A stretch of DNA of 23,500 nt from contig JBLNDI010000133.1 of NCBI GenBank assembly GCA_050261495.1, positions 1 to 23,500 of the forward strand. The letters run 5' to 3'. The notes beneath the pieces were generated by a model. It was given only the letters and a program-made list of their open reading frames with translations. It made no database searches and had not been told where the DNA came from. Below, one piece after another: positions 1 to 8,360 of this stretch (position 1 is its first letter; every line of letters begins with the position of its first letter). A program made the position numbers and the translations under genes. Source of the stretch: JBMNKL01 sp050261495. Lineage in GTDB: Bacteria; Bacillota; Clostridia; Acetivibrionales; DTU013.

Positions 1-72
1 CTCGACAGCTCGGCCGAAACCCAGTAGCCATCAGGCTTTGTTAGCGCCGGATGAGTAAAAATTTTTCGCAAA

Positions 73-91
73 TGCTAACACTTTGCTAACA
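73..91. repeat. Short direct repeat TGCTAACA x2
   Basis: TGCTAACA occurs at 73-80 and again at 84-91, an 11-bp period. It lies upstream of the tRNA-Ser gene. No gene can be called in bases 1-136, although the end of an upstream reading frame could lie in the first 60 bases. The repeat may be a protein-binding site or chance; nothing in the sequence decides this. Confidence 0.3.
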
Positions 92-136
92 GTTTTCTAA
101 AAAGCGTTTTTCCGCTTAAGACGGTTAAACATATAC

Positions 137-225
137 GGAGAGGTATCGAAGAGGTCATAACGGGGCTGACTCGAAATCAGTTTGTCGGAAACGACACGTG
201 GGTTCGAATCCCACCCTCTCCGCCA
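137..225 (+). tRNA. tRNA-Ser (anticodon CGA)
   Basis: This is an 89-nt class II tRNA. The acceptor arm GGAGAGG (137-143) pairs with CCTCTCC (215-221), followed by discriminator G and an encoded CCA (223-225). The anticodon loop is CTCGAAA, giving anticodon CGA, which reads the serine codon UCG. A long variable arm closed by GTCG/CGAC with a GAAA loop is typical of tRNA-Ser. The T loop is TTCGAAT. A terminator hairpin follows 10 nt downstream. Confidence 0.97.
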
Positions 226-235
226 TAAAATAAAT

Positions 236-261
236 GAGAAGCTTGATTTATCAGGCTTCTC
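236..261. terminator. Bidirectional terminator between tRNA-Ser and the leftward operon
   Basis: An 11-bp stem (236-246 with 251-261, one G-T pair) closes a TTTA loop. Leftward it is followed by ATTTATTTTA, so it can end the long sugar operon whose last stop is at 302. Rightward it follows the tRNA by 10 nt, but the T-tract there is weak. Confidence 0.7.
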
Positions 262-301
262 GCATTTGTACGGATATTTTTTATTGCACCATATCTTCAA
301 T

Positions 302-1645
302 CTATATCTTCAGGAGTCTTCTTATTATTTCTACCCATTCCTGTAGTCTTTGGATATCACCATTTACGTCATAAACATCTCGCAATATAAATTGCAGGTG
401 GCAGTCTTTAGCAACTTCCAAAGTTTCTTTTATTTCTTCTTCCAGCGCGTTCCAATTTGCCGAGGGTCCGGAAATATTTGAAGGCATCGTTTTCTTGCAA
501 TACACATAATCTTTCCCCAGTTGATCAGCCATTTTAGATGCATTAGACCATGGTGACACAGCAACATTTCGAATATCCGGAATTGCCCGCTTAATAGAGG
601 GAAATTTTTCTTCAAGAGTCTCGCAGCACCCATAAGCTATCAGCCCAAATAATTTACACACTTCGGCAAGAAAAGGTAGTACAAACTCCTCAAACATATC
701 AGGTCCGTAAAGTTGAGCTTCCTGTGCTTCTGCCCAACCCCACACATCTTTAAGCTTTGTGCTTGACGGGTTTTGTGATATGCCTGGAAGTTCTGATGTA
801 TAACCATAGGGTGCCGAACCAACAAGTTGATTATCTGCGTTAATGTCCAGTAGTTTCTCTTCTTCCAGCCATTTAAAGAAAGCAATCCTATCTTCCATCA
901 AAAAATTACCCAGCCATTTTAATGCATCAGGATGATCATAAGGCCATAACATCAAATTTTCATTTCCAAGCAGTTTATACATATCCATTGCCAGACCGAT
1001 AAAATAATCGCCTATAAAAGGCGTATATCCTAAGTATCTTCTATTTCCATGCTCATCTAACGCATCCTTGACCATGGAAAATACTCCGTCCCATTCGGTA
1101 AATACCAGATCTATGCCTCCTAAACGCACAGGCAGAATATCACCGAACACACTGTCTGCCTTTTCATATAAAGCCAGAGTATCATCCCTAAATACCTCAT
1201 ATTGTCTTTTATTAAGCTTACTCAAGTCAACCGGGCTTTTTACAGGATAGTCGAATGAATATGCCAGGTCTCGTCCTGTTCCATCCGCTGCATGATGCTC
1301 ACCAAGATCAACACCGTAGTCCGATATTTTTATTTTCCAGGGGATTCTGTAATAGGGTTCAATAACAAAGTCGTCATTGAGCATTTCATAGTGCTTGACG
1401 GACTCCCTTAATGATTTTTCAATATCCCTTAAGTACGGATCCTTACAAACCAGTTCGCTCTCATCTTTAAACCCCTCTACAGCTACTGTTTCAACCAGAA
1501 TCATCGGGCGCTCCGATTTAAGGTCGTTTGAGCATTTCCAGAGTCTTTTCCGCTCAGCAATTTCAGGCGCCTTTGCATATTCAACAATTTTATCTGCCAG
1601 GTTCCTCAGCGTATCCCTGTCTTTTGAATCAACTGAATAGCTCAT
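302..1645 (-). CDS. Divergent URO-D-superfamily protein (447 aa)
   Basis: Last gene of the leftward operon. It resembles large, divergent members of the uroporphyrinogen decarboxylase/methyltransferase fold, but it lacks the N-terminal KPDRVP-type motif and the His-x-Cys zinc motif of its neighbours. In their place is a Gly-Cys-Cys-Glu motif around residues 339-342, in the matching part of the barrel. The start is placed at the ATG at 1643-1645 because AAGGGGG sits about 9 nt upstream. An in-frame ATG at 1687 would add 14 residues but has only a weak ribosome site and lies 3 nt past the preceding stop. The preceding gene ends at 1691, so the two are probably co-transcribed. No signal peptide or membrane segment is seen, so it should be cytoplasmic. 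Its reaction is unknown; methyl transfer or a lyase/decarboxylase reaction are both possible for the fold. The superfamily call is from overall resemblance and context. Confidence 0.75.
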   Translation of the reverse strand: MSYSVDSKDRDTLRNLADKIVEYAKAPEIAERKRLWKCSNDLKSERPMILVETVAVEGFKDESELVCKDPYLRDIEKSLRESVKHYEMLNDDFVIEPYYRIPWKIKISDYGVDLGEHHAADGTGRDLAYSFDYPVKSPVDLSKLNKRQYEVFRDDTLALYEKADSVFGDILPVRLGGIDLVFTEWDGVFSMVKDALDEHGNRRYLGYTPFIGDYFIGLAMDMYKLLGNENLMLWPYDHPDALKWLGNFLMEDRIAFFKWLEEEKLLDINADNQLVGSAPYGYTSELPGISQNPSSTKLKDVWGWAEAQEAQLYGPDMFEEFVLPFLAEVCKLFGLIAYGCCETLEEKFPSIKRAIPDIRNVAVSPWSNASKMADQLGKDYVYCKKTMPSNISGPSANWNALEEEIKETLEVAKDCHLQFILRDVYDVNGDIQRLQEWVEIIRRLLKI

Positions 1646-1690
1646 ATAGACTATCCCCCTTACATCGATTATTGGCTTCGATGGCATCTC

Positions 1691-2947
1691 TTAACGGTAT
1701 TTCTGAATTGTTTCCAACATTGCGACAATATTCTCAGGAGGAGTACCCGGTACTATATTGTGGATGGAAGAAAAGACAAAGCCTCCGCCTTTCTTAAATA
1801 TTTCAATGCGTTCTCTTACCTGCTTTCTGACATCATCCTGGGTTCCAAAAGGAAGTGTCTGCTGAGTATCTATTCCGCCGCCCCAAAAAACTATCCTGCT
1901 GCCGAAAGTGTCTTTGAGGTACTTAGGGTCCATACCTTTTGCAGAACACTGTACAGGGTTGACAATATCGACTCCCGATTCGATAAAATCTTCCAGCAGC
2001 TCGGAAATGGCCCCGCAGGAGTGCCAGAAGGTTTTCCAGTTCGTATTTTTATGCACATAATCATTAAGCGCTTTTATATAGGGTTTATACAAGTTTCTAT
2101 ATATTTCGGGAGGGAAGTACAAGCCGGTCTGCGTCCCGAAATCGGTTCCACCCATGCATATTACCTGTATCTCGTCTCCTACCGCCTGTTTTAAAATTTC
2201 AAGGTTTTTCAGCGCAGTTTCGCATTGCATTTGAAAAACCTCATGGATATAATCCGGGCGAAGAATATGCGCGGCTAAAAAAGACTCAACAGTGCGGATG
2301 CCCTTCGGGTATCCCACTGTAGGCCCCGGCACTTTTGCCAAATCGCCGAACCCGCCTTGGCTGAAAGCGCAGGCTATGGCATAATCTGTTTCCTTGTAAA
2401 GAAAATCGGCTTCGGTTTCATAATGCTTCGCGGTGTCGTCATCCCAGACGCTGCCGAACTCATAAAAATCCTCACGAGGCGTAATACTGTCCTCGTCTAA
2501 TTCACAGCGTTCAATAGTATCGAAAAACCCCCCGTTGCTCGGCATCATCATCGAGGGGGGAAAGCTTTTATCGCCCTTCGGGTATAAATAATAATTGCCC
2601 TTTTCGTCTATATCATACTCTATAGTTTCATCAATCAGCGCCGGAGTACCGTCCGGGAGGTAAAAATCCTTGTAGTTATTATTTGCGCGGGTCCCGACCT
2701 TTGTTTTGGGAGACGGCAACGGGATAACGTCGGTCAACAGCGCTTCCCGCACGTCATCTTCCAACCTGGCTAAAAGCTGCATCGCGTCACTCACGACAGG
2801 CCTTCTCTCCCTTAAGCCCAATAAGGGATACAGGCGGTAAATCGTGCTTACATTGATTCCCGTAGCGGAAGTCGCTCCGAAATCAACCGGCAATTCATCG
2901 GTTTCTATATGGTTAATTGCTTTTATTATCCTCTCTCTTGAAGTCAT
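1691..2947 (-). CDS. URO-D-superfamily protein, methyltransferase-like (418 aa)
   Basis: This belongs to the MtaA/MtbA/CmuA side of the URO-D superfamily rather than to HemE. It starts with the family pattern RERIIKAINH, then a DELPVDFG stretch in place of the substrate-binding arginine motif of true HemE. A GGTDFGTQTG motif lies near residue 266, His309-Ser-Cys311-Gly follows a beta strand, and NPVQ lies at 330-333. The His-x-Cys pair matches two zinc ligands used by corrinoid methyltransferases. At the third ligand position the sequence reads SSIHNIVPGTP, so Cys is absent and Ser or His occupies the site. About 40 residues longer than the 377-aa paralogues, with an insertion in the N-terminal third. 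TAGGAGTGG lies 7 nt before the ATG. It sits 13 nt after the DeoR gene, in the same operon. Function in the sugar pathway is unknown. Confidence 0.85.
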   Translation of the reverse strand: MTSRERIIKAINHIETDELPVDFGATSATGINVSTIYRLYPLLGLRERRPVVSDAMQLLARLEDDVREALLTDVIPLPSPKTKVGTRANNNYKDFYLPDGTPALIDETIEYDIDEKGNYYLYPKGDKSFPPSMMMPSNGGFFDTIERCELDEDSITPREDFYEFGSVWDDDTAKHYETEADFLYKETDYAIACAFSQGGFGDLAKVPGPTVGYPKGIRTVESFLAAHILRPDYIHEVFQMQCETALKNLEILKQAVGDEIQVICMGGTDFGTQTGLYFPPEIYRNLYKPYIKALNDYVHKNTNWKTFWHSCGAISELLEDFIESGVDIVNPVQCSAKGMDPKYLKDTFGSRIVFWGGGIDTQQTLPFGTQDDVRKQVRERIEIFKKGGGFVFSSIHNIVPGTPPENIVAMLETIQKYR

Positions 2948-2960
2948 AAAAGGTCCACTC

Positions 2961-3728
2961 CTAGGTAAGAATTAAGGTCTTGTTCCTGTTTTGAATTTCC
3001 TGAATAATTGAAAGGTCCAGTTCTTTGTTTGTGATCACTACGTCCACCATATCTAAGTCGGCAATTTTAATGGCCATGGATTTTCCAAACTTGGTATGGT
3101 CGGCAACAAGTATTACCTCTTTGGATCTTTGGATCATGGTTTTTATTATTAAATTATTTGATAATTCATACGATGTAATATCAAATTGCGGGGTGACTCC
3201 TGAAGTACCGAGAAAAAACTTGTCAATATTCATAGATGAAAGAGCGTCCAAAGCAAATGTTCCGGTGACCGACCCGTTCAGCTGGTCATATTCGCCACCT
3301 AAAAATATCAGCCTGGCGTTGATTGTTTCCAACTGTGACTCAAAGTTAATTGCATTAGTAACAATAATTATATCGTGCCTTTTGCAAAGCAACTGTGCAA
3401 TCATACAGCAAGTCGAACCGGCACCTAAAAGGACCACGTCCCACTCTTTCACCATGCTGGCCGCCTTGGCTGCAATTCTCATTTTGTATTCATAATTCTC
3501 CATCATTTTTTCTCTTAGACTATACATTTTAGCAGGCTGCCAGTTGGAGATCCGGGCGCTGCCGTGCCCCCGGACAATTGCTTCCTCGCTTTCCAGCTTG
3601 CGCAAATCCTTGCGTATTGTCACTTCGCTGATGTTGAAATACTTGCTCAACTCCTTAACGCTCATCTCTTTCTGGCCCATCAGTATTCTCTTTATCTCCT
3701 GCCTGCGTTCGTTTGCTGTATATTCCAC
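2961..3728 (-). CDS. DeoR/GlpR-family transcriptional regulator
   Basis: Typical DeoR-family repressor of about 255 aa. An N-terminal winged helix-turn-helix (roughly residues 25-44, with SVKELSKYFNISEVTIRKDL) is followed by the RGHGSARI segment common after the wing. A C-terminal DeoRC sensor domain follows, which in this family binds phosphorylated sugars. It probably senses a phospho-intermediate made by the kinase or dehydrogenase of this locus (inference). A GTG at 3726-3728 is chosen as start because AAGGTGAG lies 7 nt upstream; the in-frame GTG at 3738-3740 would overlap that ribosome site. The gene lies between two URO-D-family genes and has its own promoter candidate in the 81-bp gap upstream. 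It is the obvious candidate to bind the palindromes in the 9755-9804 region. Confidence 0.93.
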   Translation of the reverse strand: MEYTANERRQEIKRILMGQKEMSVKELSKYFNISEVTIRKDLRKLESEEAIVRGHGSARISNWQPAKMYSLREKMMENYEYKMRIAAKAASMVKEWDVVLLGAGSTCCMIAQLLCKRHDIIIVTNAINFESQLETINARLIFLGGEYDQLNGSVTGTFALDALSSMNIDKFFLGTSGVTPQFDITSYELSNNLIIKTMIQRSKEVILVADHTKFGKSMAIKIADLDMVDVVITNKELDLSIIQEIQNRNKTLILT

Positions 3729-3765
3729 AGTTTCTCTCACCTTCTAGAAATAACATATTTATTCC

Positions 3766-3797
3766 ATTATACTACATCATTTATTTACGGTTAACCG
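3766..3797 (-). promoter_or_regulatory. Internal promoter for the DeoR gene with palindrome over -35
   Basis: Read leftward, TTAACC (3789-3794) is separated by exactly 17 bp from a perfect TATAAT (3766-3771). The -35 lies inside a perfect 10-bp palindrome CGGTTAACCG (3788-3797), which could be an operator. This would let the regulator and the two downstream genes be expressed apart from the main operon promoter. Confidence 0.6.
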
Positions 3798-3821
3798 GAA
3801 AAAATCTTCTAAATTATTAAT

Positions 3822-4955
3822 TTAAATACTAATTGGGTACTTGCCATATTCTTTAGCTTTTTCTATGTAGTAAAGAACATGGTCTACTGGAGTATCGTTC
3901 TGGATATTGCTTGTCGGCCCTATAATGTATCCCCCGCCCTTTGCCAGCGCGTTTATTCTTTCGCGCAGTTCCTTGTCAATAGCTTCCTTGGAAACCGGGA
4001 GGGCGCGCTGTTCGTCTATTCCGCCGTGAAAACATATCCTGTCCCCAAATCTCTTTTTAAGGTTGGATGACTCCATGCCTTCGGCATATGGCTGGACGGG
4101 ATTCAATATTTCCACGCCGATTTCAATCAGGTCGTCAATAAAGCTGACAACCGAGCCGCAGGTATGAAGAAATATTTTGGCGTTTGGCGCATACTTTTTT
4201 ATCGTATCGTTAATCTTTTTGCGGCGGGGCTTAATATACTTGCGCCACATTTCCAGCGACATCATGGGCCCGTTCTGGGTGCCGTAATCATCCGCGGTCT
4301 GGACCACATGAACGAACTCGCCGCACTCTTTCAAGTAATTTTCATACATTCGGATTTGCAATTCAGTTATCTTATCGAGCAATACTATAGCCTTGTCGTC
4401 CTCCAGGGCCAAATCCACAAAGAAATTTTCCATGCCCCTCAATTCCCAGGACAATTCGAAAATACCATGTGAGACAGCCCTTGCGGCAATTGCAAAGTCA
4501 GTTTCATTATACAACATTTTGGCTCTCTCACGAATACCCTTGTACCTTGCTTCTTCATCGGGATCAGGCCAGTTATATTTTAAAATGTCATCGATGCTTT
4601 CCGCATCCGCAAGGGGGCTGGCGACCTGTTGGCGCATCCCGTTTACTAGCTTTTTGGGGATGCCCCATTCGTTCGTGGTAATTCCGTTTGAATCAGGCGA
4701 GTAATCATGCTGTTTCGATGGAAAAATGAACACATGCATGAAATCTCCGCCCAATTTTTGTATTAACTCGTCATTGTAATAAGGCGCGCTCTCATCCGGA
4801 CGAGGTACAAAGTCCGGAAAAGTTATTTTAAAATAATCCTTTAGTTTATTAAAAAGCTCCAATGTAAAATTATTGGCAGTCGAGCCTATATCGAGCGGCA
4901 CCCTGTCAGGTTCTCTATGATTAAGCGCCAATAGTACACGTTCTCTTGCTTTCAT
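3822..4955 (-). CDS. URO-D-superfamily protein, methyltransferase-like (377 aa)
   Basis: A compact cytoplasmic member of the URO-D superfamily. It opens with RERVLLALNHREPDRVPLD, the usual N-terminal signature of the MtaA/CmuA-like group. Asp-Asp-Tyr-Gly-Thr-Gln lies at 222-227, His264-Thr-Cys266-Gly gives two probable zinc ligands, NPVQ lies at 285-288, and GGIDEQRALP follows at 311-320. The third Cys ligand of MtaA/MtbA is not present; the sequence there reads GPTSNIQNDTP. It lacks the RQAGR motif of true uroporphyrinogen decarboxylase, so a heme role is unlikely. AAGGAGC lies before the ATG. It sits 34 nt downstream of the FGGY kinase, and has the same length as the frameshifted paralogue at 10042-11176, to which it is visibly similar at both ends. 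The reaction is unknown. Confidence 0.87.
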   Translation of the reverse strand: MKARERVLLALNHREPDRVPLDIGSTANNFTLELFNKLKDYFKITFPDFVPRPDESAPYYNDELIQKLGGDFMHVFIFPSKQHDYSPDSNGITTNEWGIPKKLVNGMRQQVASPLADAESIDDILKYNWPDPDEEARYKGIRERAKMLYNETDFAIAARAVSHGIFELSWELRGMENFFVDLALEDDKAIVLLDKITELQIRMYENYLKECGEFVHVVQTADDYGTQNGPMMSLEMWRKYIKPRRKKINDTIKKYAPNAKIFLHTCGSVVSFIDDLIEIGVEILNPVQPYAEGMESSNLKKRFGDRICFHGGIDEQRALPVSKEAIDKELRERINALAKGGGYIIGPTSNIQNDTPVDHVLYYIEKAKEYGKYPISI

Positions 4956-4989
4956 GAATCTGCTCCTTCTTTTTGTGATAAGAATTATG

Positions 4990-6486
4990 TTATTTAAGAT
5001 CCTTGTTCAACGCGTATCTTGCATAATCATAAGAAAACAAGACATTGTTGAACACATTTTTGAAAATTGAAAACATCGCGTTATATATCTCAATATTCTC
5101 TGTATTTACGAAGTACCGTTCCTTTATTTGATGATATTTTATAGCCTCATCATAGCTGTTAAACATCCCTATGCCAACCGCGGCAGTGATTGCGCTGCCT
5201 AATGTGGCTACATCCACCGCGCCCGGAATGTCAATATTAACGTTTATGATGTCGCACATTATTTGGGTCCACGTTTTGCTGTTTGCAACTCCGCCTGTCA
5301 ATCTTGCGCTTTTTGGAGTTGTTCCCGCTACCCGGAAATAGTCAAGTATGTTCCTGACGGCATACGACGTCCCTTCCATGAACATGCGCGCTATATTTTC
5401 CATTTGATGCTCGGGCGTCAGGCCAAAAACTACTCCCGTGGTATTGTTGTTGTACAGCGGAGACCGCTGTCCGACCATATACGGCAGAAATACCAGGCCG
5501 TTATTGCCTGCCGGGGCCTGGGCCGCCATTTCATCCAGCTTTTTGTAATCCTTTTCTCCCATCAGGTTTCTCAGCCAGCGTATGCCGCCTCCTCCAAAGT
5601 CTACAGCGGAAACCCAAACGTATTTCCCCGGAACTATATGATTGTGTATATGAAGCGCCTTGTGTGGTTTGGGCTTGTCAATTACTATACCGACAGCCGT
5701 AACCGTCCCGCCGGCTATATAAACATCGCCGTTCTGCACCGAAGCCGTTCCTAAAGCCGACGACAAACAATCCATTGCGCCCGCAACCACGGGTGTTCCC
5801 TCCGCAAGTCCGCACTCTTCCGCAGCTTGCTTTGTAATTCTTCCTACAATATCATCACATTCGAAAATATCCGGCAGTTTTGACCTGTCAATCCCCAAAT
5901 CGCGGATAATCTCATCCGAATACTCTCCTTTGAACAAGTCATAAAGCAGCGAAAGCCCGCCTTCCGTCCTATCCATCGTGAAAACGCCCGAAAGCTTGTG
6001 AACCAGGTATCCGTTGGCATGCAGGAACTTGTAAGTCTTTTTGTAGACTTCCGGCTGCTTCTGTTTAAACCATAAGATTTTAGGCGCAATGTTGGAAGGG
6101 TCGTTCCTGTTGCCGGTAATCTCCAACAATTTGTCGCCAATTCTGGCTTCTATCATGTTGCACTGGTGAAGCGACCGCCTGTCCATCCACAACAAGCCGA
6201 CATACAACGGGTTACCGTTAGCGTCAACCGGAAGGACGACGCTGCCCATAGAATCAATTCCAACGACAGCTATATCCTCCGGCTTGAGATTTCCCTTTTC
6301 AAGGCATAGCTTTGAGCAATAGCAAAACGCTTCCCACCATTGCTCCGCAGGCTGCTCTGCCCAACCGGATTTAGGGTAAAACGTCGGATATTCCTTTACC
6401 GCGTCGCAAACAAATTCAAGTTTTTCATTGTATATAACCGCCTTAGCACTTGAAGTCCCCAGATCAAGTCCCAATATATATTTCAT
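4990..6486 (-). CDS. FGGY-family carbohydrate kinase (xylulokinase-like)
   Basis: ATP-dependent sugar or polyol kinase of 498 aa, full length for the FGGY family. The N-terminal phosphate-1 motif GLDLGTSSAK is at residues 6-15. WMDRR at 100-104 matches the substrate-contact segment, and Asp239 in GAMDCLSSALG is the expected catalytic base. The second domain has GGTVTAVG (260-267) and, further on, the LTGGVANSKTW adenosine-binding segment. The xylulokinase label is only the closest general type; substrate cannot be read from sequence. With a GatD homologue in the divergent unit, a kinase acting on a polyol or ketose taken up by the ABC system fits best (inference). AAAGGA precedes the ATG, and the gene starts 6 nt after the MalG-type permease ends, so translation is likely coupled. 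Confidence 0.92.
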   Translation of the reverse strand: MKYILGLDLGTSSAKAVIYNEKLEFVCDAVKEYPTFYPKSGWAEQPAEQWWEAFCYCSKLCLEKGNLKPEDIAVVGIDSMGSVVLPVDANGNPLYVGLLWMDRRSLHQCNMIEARIGDKLLEITGNRNDPSNIAPKILWFKQKQPEVYKKTYKFLHANGYLVHKLSGVFTMDRTEGGLSLLYDLFKGEYSDEIIRDLGIDRSKLPDIFECDDIVGRITKQAAEECGLAEGTPVVAGAMDCLSSALGTASVQNGDVYIAGGTVTAVGIVIDKPKPHKALHIHNHIVPGKYVWVSAVDFGGGGIRWLRNLMGEKDYKKLDEMAAQAPAGNNGLVFLPYMVGQRSPLYNNNTTGVVFGLTPEHQMENIARMFMEGTSYAVRNILDYFRVAGTTPKSARLTGGVANSKTWTQIMCDIINVNIDIPGAVDVATLGSAITAAVGIGMFNSYDEAIKYHQIKERYFVNTENIEIYNAMFSIFKNVFNNVLFSYDYARYALNKDLK

Positions 6487-6492
6487 AGCCCA

Positions 6493-7335
6493 TTATCCTT
6501 TCACCGCACCTAATGTTAATCCGCTTACCAACTCTCTTTGCATAAACATGCTAAATACCAAAATCGGCAGCATAACCACGGTTCCCGTAGCGCACATCTG
6601 TCCCAGCAGCAAACCTTGAATACTCTGGAATGAAGTTATCGCGGCAGGAAGAGTCTTGGCGTTTACACTTGTAAGAAGTAATGCGAAGAAGTATTCATTC
6701 CATGCCATAATCAAGGAAAATATCATGGCTGCTGCCAGTCCGGGTTTTGAAACCGGCAGAATAACTTTCAGAAATGCATTGAGCCTGTTGCAGCCATCGA
6801 CCATCGATGCTTCATCAATCTCCTTGGGCACATCGTTAAAGTAAGAGCCCATCATCCATATTACCCATGAGAGGTTTATCAACACATATACAATAATCAT
6901 CAGCAGCGTTGTATCGTATATGCCTATTTGACGGGACAGAACAAAATACGGAATTGCTGCTACCATCGGAGGCGCAATACGGGTGGAAAGTATCCAGTTG
7001 TAAATGCCGCCCTTGGCCTTGAAGTCAAACCGTGAAAGCGCATATGCAGCCATTACGCCAAAGATCATTGCAATAACTGAACTGATTATACTTATTATCA
7101 GGCTGTTTACGAAATTGACCGTAATCCCTCTTGATGTGAATGCGGTAATATAGTTAGCCAGCGTAGGCTTGAAAATAATCGGAGGTGGTAAGGTATATGC
7201 GTCTTTATCAAGCTTGAATGAAGTTGATATAATATACCAGATTGGTACCAGGTAAATCAGGAACGCTATAATCATTATAGCATATACCAATATATTAACT
7301 ATTGCTTTGCTTTGTTTCACATTAAGGGATCTCAT
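6493..7335 (-). CDS. Carbohydrate ABC transporter permease, MalG type
   Basis: Inner-membrane permease of 280 aa with six predicted membrane segments, the first at about residues 12-32. The cytoplasmic EAA loop is clear (KEIDEASMVDGCNRLNAFL), where the shared ATPase would dock. It belongs to the CUT1-type family that imports di-/oligosaccharides, glycerol phosphate or polyols. Its start overlaps the stop of the MalF-type gene by 4 bp (ATGA), showing tight coupling. No ATPase gene lies in the window, so an MsmX/UgpC-type ATPase encoded elsewhere is probably used, as is common in Firmicutes. Confidence 0.94.
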   Translation of the reverse strand: MRSLNVKQSKAIVNILVYAIMIIAFLIYLVPIWYIISTSFKLDKDAYTLPPPIIFKPTLANYITAFTSRGITVNFVNSLIISIISSVIAMIFGVMAAYALSRFDFKAKGGIYNWILSTRIAPPMVAAIPYFVLSRQIGIYDTTLLMIIVYVLINLSWVIWMMGSYFNDVPKEIDEASMVDGCNRLNAFLKVILPVSKPGLAAAMIFSLIMAWNEYFFALLLTSVNAKTLPAAITSFQSIQGLLLGQMCATGTVVMLPILVFSMFMQRELVSGLTLGAVKG

Positions 7336-8225
7336 TGCAGCAATTCTCCTCCGCGGAATATTTTAATTATAATGCTTGACAATATTGTAATAATTATCAG
7401 CAGAACAATTGCCATTGTCGACGCCTTTGAAATTTGGAAAAACTGGAAACCTGTATTATACATCAACAAATTTGTAGTTTGGCTTGCCGTACCCGGCCCG
7501 CCTTGCGTCATATTGAATATGAGGTCAAATGCCCTCATGCTGTCTATTGTTCTAAGCAAGATTGCCAACAAGAATGATGATTTCAGCATCGGCAGCGTAA
7601 TGAAGAAAAATTTCTTTATCGCTCCTGCACCGTCAACCGTAGCGGATTCGAATACATCTACCGGGAGTCCCTGCAAACCTGCCAAAATTATTACCATAAC
7701 CAAGGGAGACCATTCCCATACTTCCACGGCGATAAGCGTGGGCAAAACAGTACTTACATTTGCCAACAGTCCTTCATTTCTTATGCTAAATAATGACAAA
7801 ATCCATGTTATAACACCCCATGTCGGATTAAGCATCAACTTAAAGACTGTACCGATAATCGCAGGTGAAATGACCATGGCTGCGATTGCAATTGTACGTA
7901 ATACAAAACCCCCGAATAAATTGCGGAATAAAACGAAAGCTAATAAAGTTCCGACCAATACTGTGCCCACTATACTGAAGAACGCATATACGGCAGTTGT
8001 TTTCAAGGATGCCAGGAAAACCGGCGATGACAGAACGTCAATGTAGTTCTTCAAACCGACGTATTTATTCTCAGAACCCGGCACTATCAAATCCCAGCCG
8101 TAAAAAGTATTCCGCAGGCTATAGATAAGCGGGAAAACTGTAAGCAGCAAAAGCGCGACCACTGACGGAGCCAAAAATACATATAACCAATATCTATCTT
8201 TAAAATAAAACGCTTTCTTCTCCAT
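7332..8225 (-). CDS. Carbohydrate ABC transporter permease, MalF/UgpA type
   Basis: Permease of 297 aa that pairs with the MalG-type subunit. It has a first membrane segment near residues 13-33 and the EAA loop VFESATVDGAGAIKKFFFITLP in the C-terminal half. A GTAGGAG ribosome site precedes the ATG. The upstream 135-bp gap from the solute-binding gene holds a long inverted repeat, which may set different expression for the binding protein and the permeases. The substrate is unknown, but the neighbouring kinase and dehydrogenase suggest a monosaccharide-sized polyol or a small derivative. Confidence 0.94.
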   Translation of the reverse strand: MEKKAFYFKDRYWLYVFLAPSVVALLLLTVFPLIYSLRNTFYGWDLIVPGSENKYVGLKNYIDVLSSPVFLASLKTTAVYAFFSIVGTVLVGTLLAFVLFRNLFGGFVLRTIAIAAMVISPAIIGTVFKLMLNPTWGVITWILSLFSIRNEGLLANVSTVLPTLIAVEVWEWSPLVMVIILAGLQGLPVDVFESATVDGAGAIKKFFFITLPMLKSSFLLAILLRTIDSMRAFDLIFNMTQGGPGTASQTTNLLMYNTGFQFFQISKASTMAIVLLIIITILSSIIIKIFRGGELLQ

Positions 8226-8279
8226 ACTAATCTCCTACATTGTTATATGGTGTATGGTTTTTTATTTCCACTTTTTTAT

Positions 8280-8326
8280 ATAATGGACAGTTTACCGTCT
8301 TTGCCAGATGATAAACTGTCCATTAT
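8280..8326. other. Intercistronic hairpin between binding protein and permease genes
   Basis: A 15-bp perfect stem (8280-8294 with 8312-8326), extendable inward through CGTCT/AGATG with one G-T pair, closes a small loop. Leftward, the direction of transcription, it is followed by ATAAAAAAGTGG and lacks a T-tract. It therefore looks more like an mRNA-stabilising or attenuating stem after the abundant binding-protein message than a full terminator. Confidence 0.75.
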
Positions 8327-8360
8327 CGTTTCTTACAACTTAACTACTTTATCATTCCAG

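Noticed and set aside
1..60. C-terminal end of an upstream gene, possibly an integrase
   Set aside because: Short open stretches exist in all three rightward frames, but none is long enough or distinctive enough to assign.
97..300. Leftward open frame across tRNA-Ser(CGA)
   Set aside because: It reads antisense through the tRNA gene and gives the RRGWDSNPR string, a well-known false protein from tRNA-Ser antisense. No ribosome site is present.
302..4955. Heme-pathway uroporphyrinogen decarboxylase (hemE)
   Set aside because: The proteins lack the N-terminal RQAGR motif of HemE, carry His-x-Cys or GCCE motifs, and have no other heme genes nearby.
7312..8046. Rightward frame of 244 codons
   Set aside because: It is antisense to the MalF-type permease, which has the EAA loop, good ribosome site and coupling to its partner.
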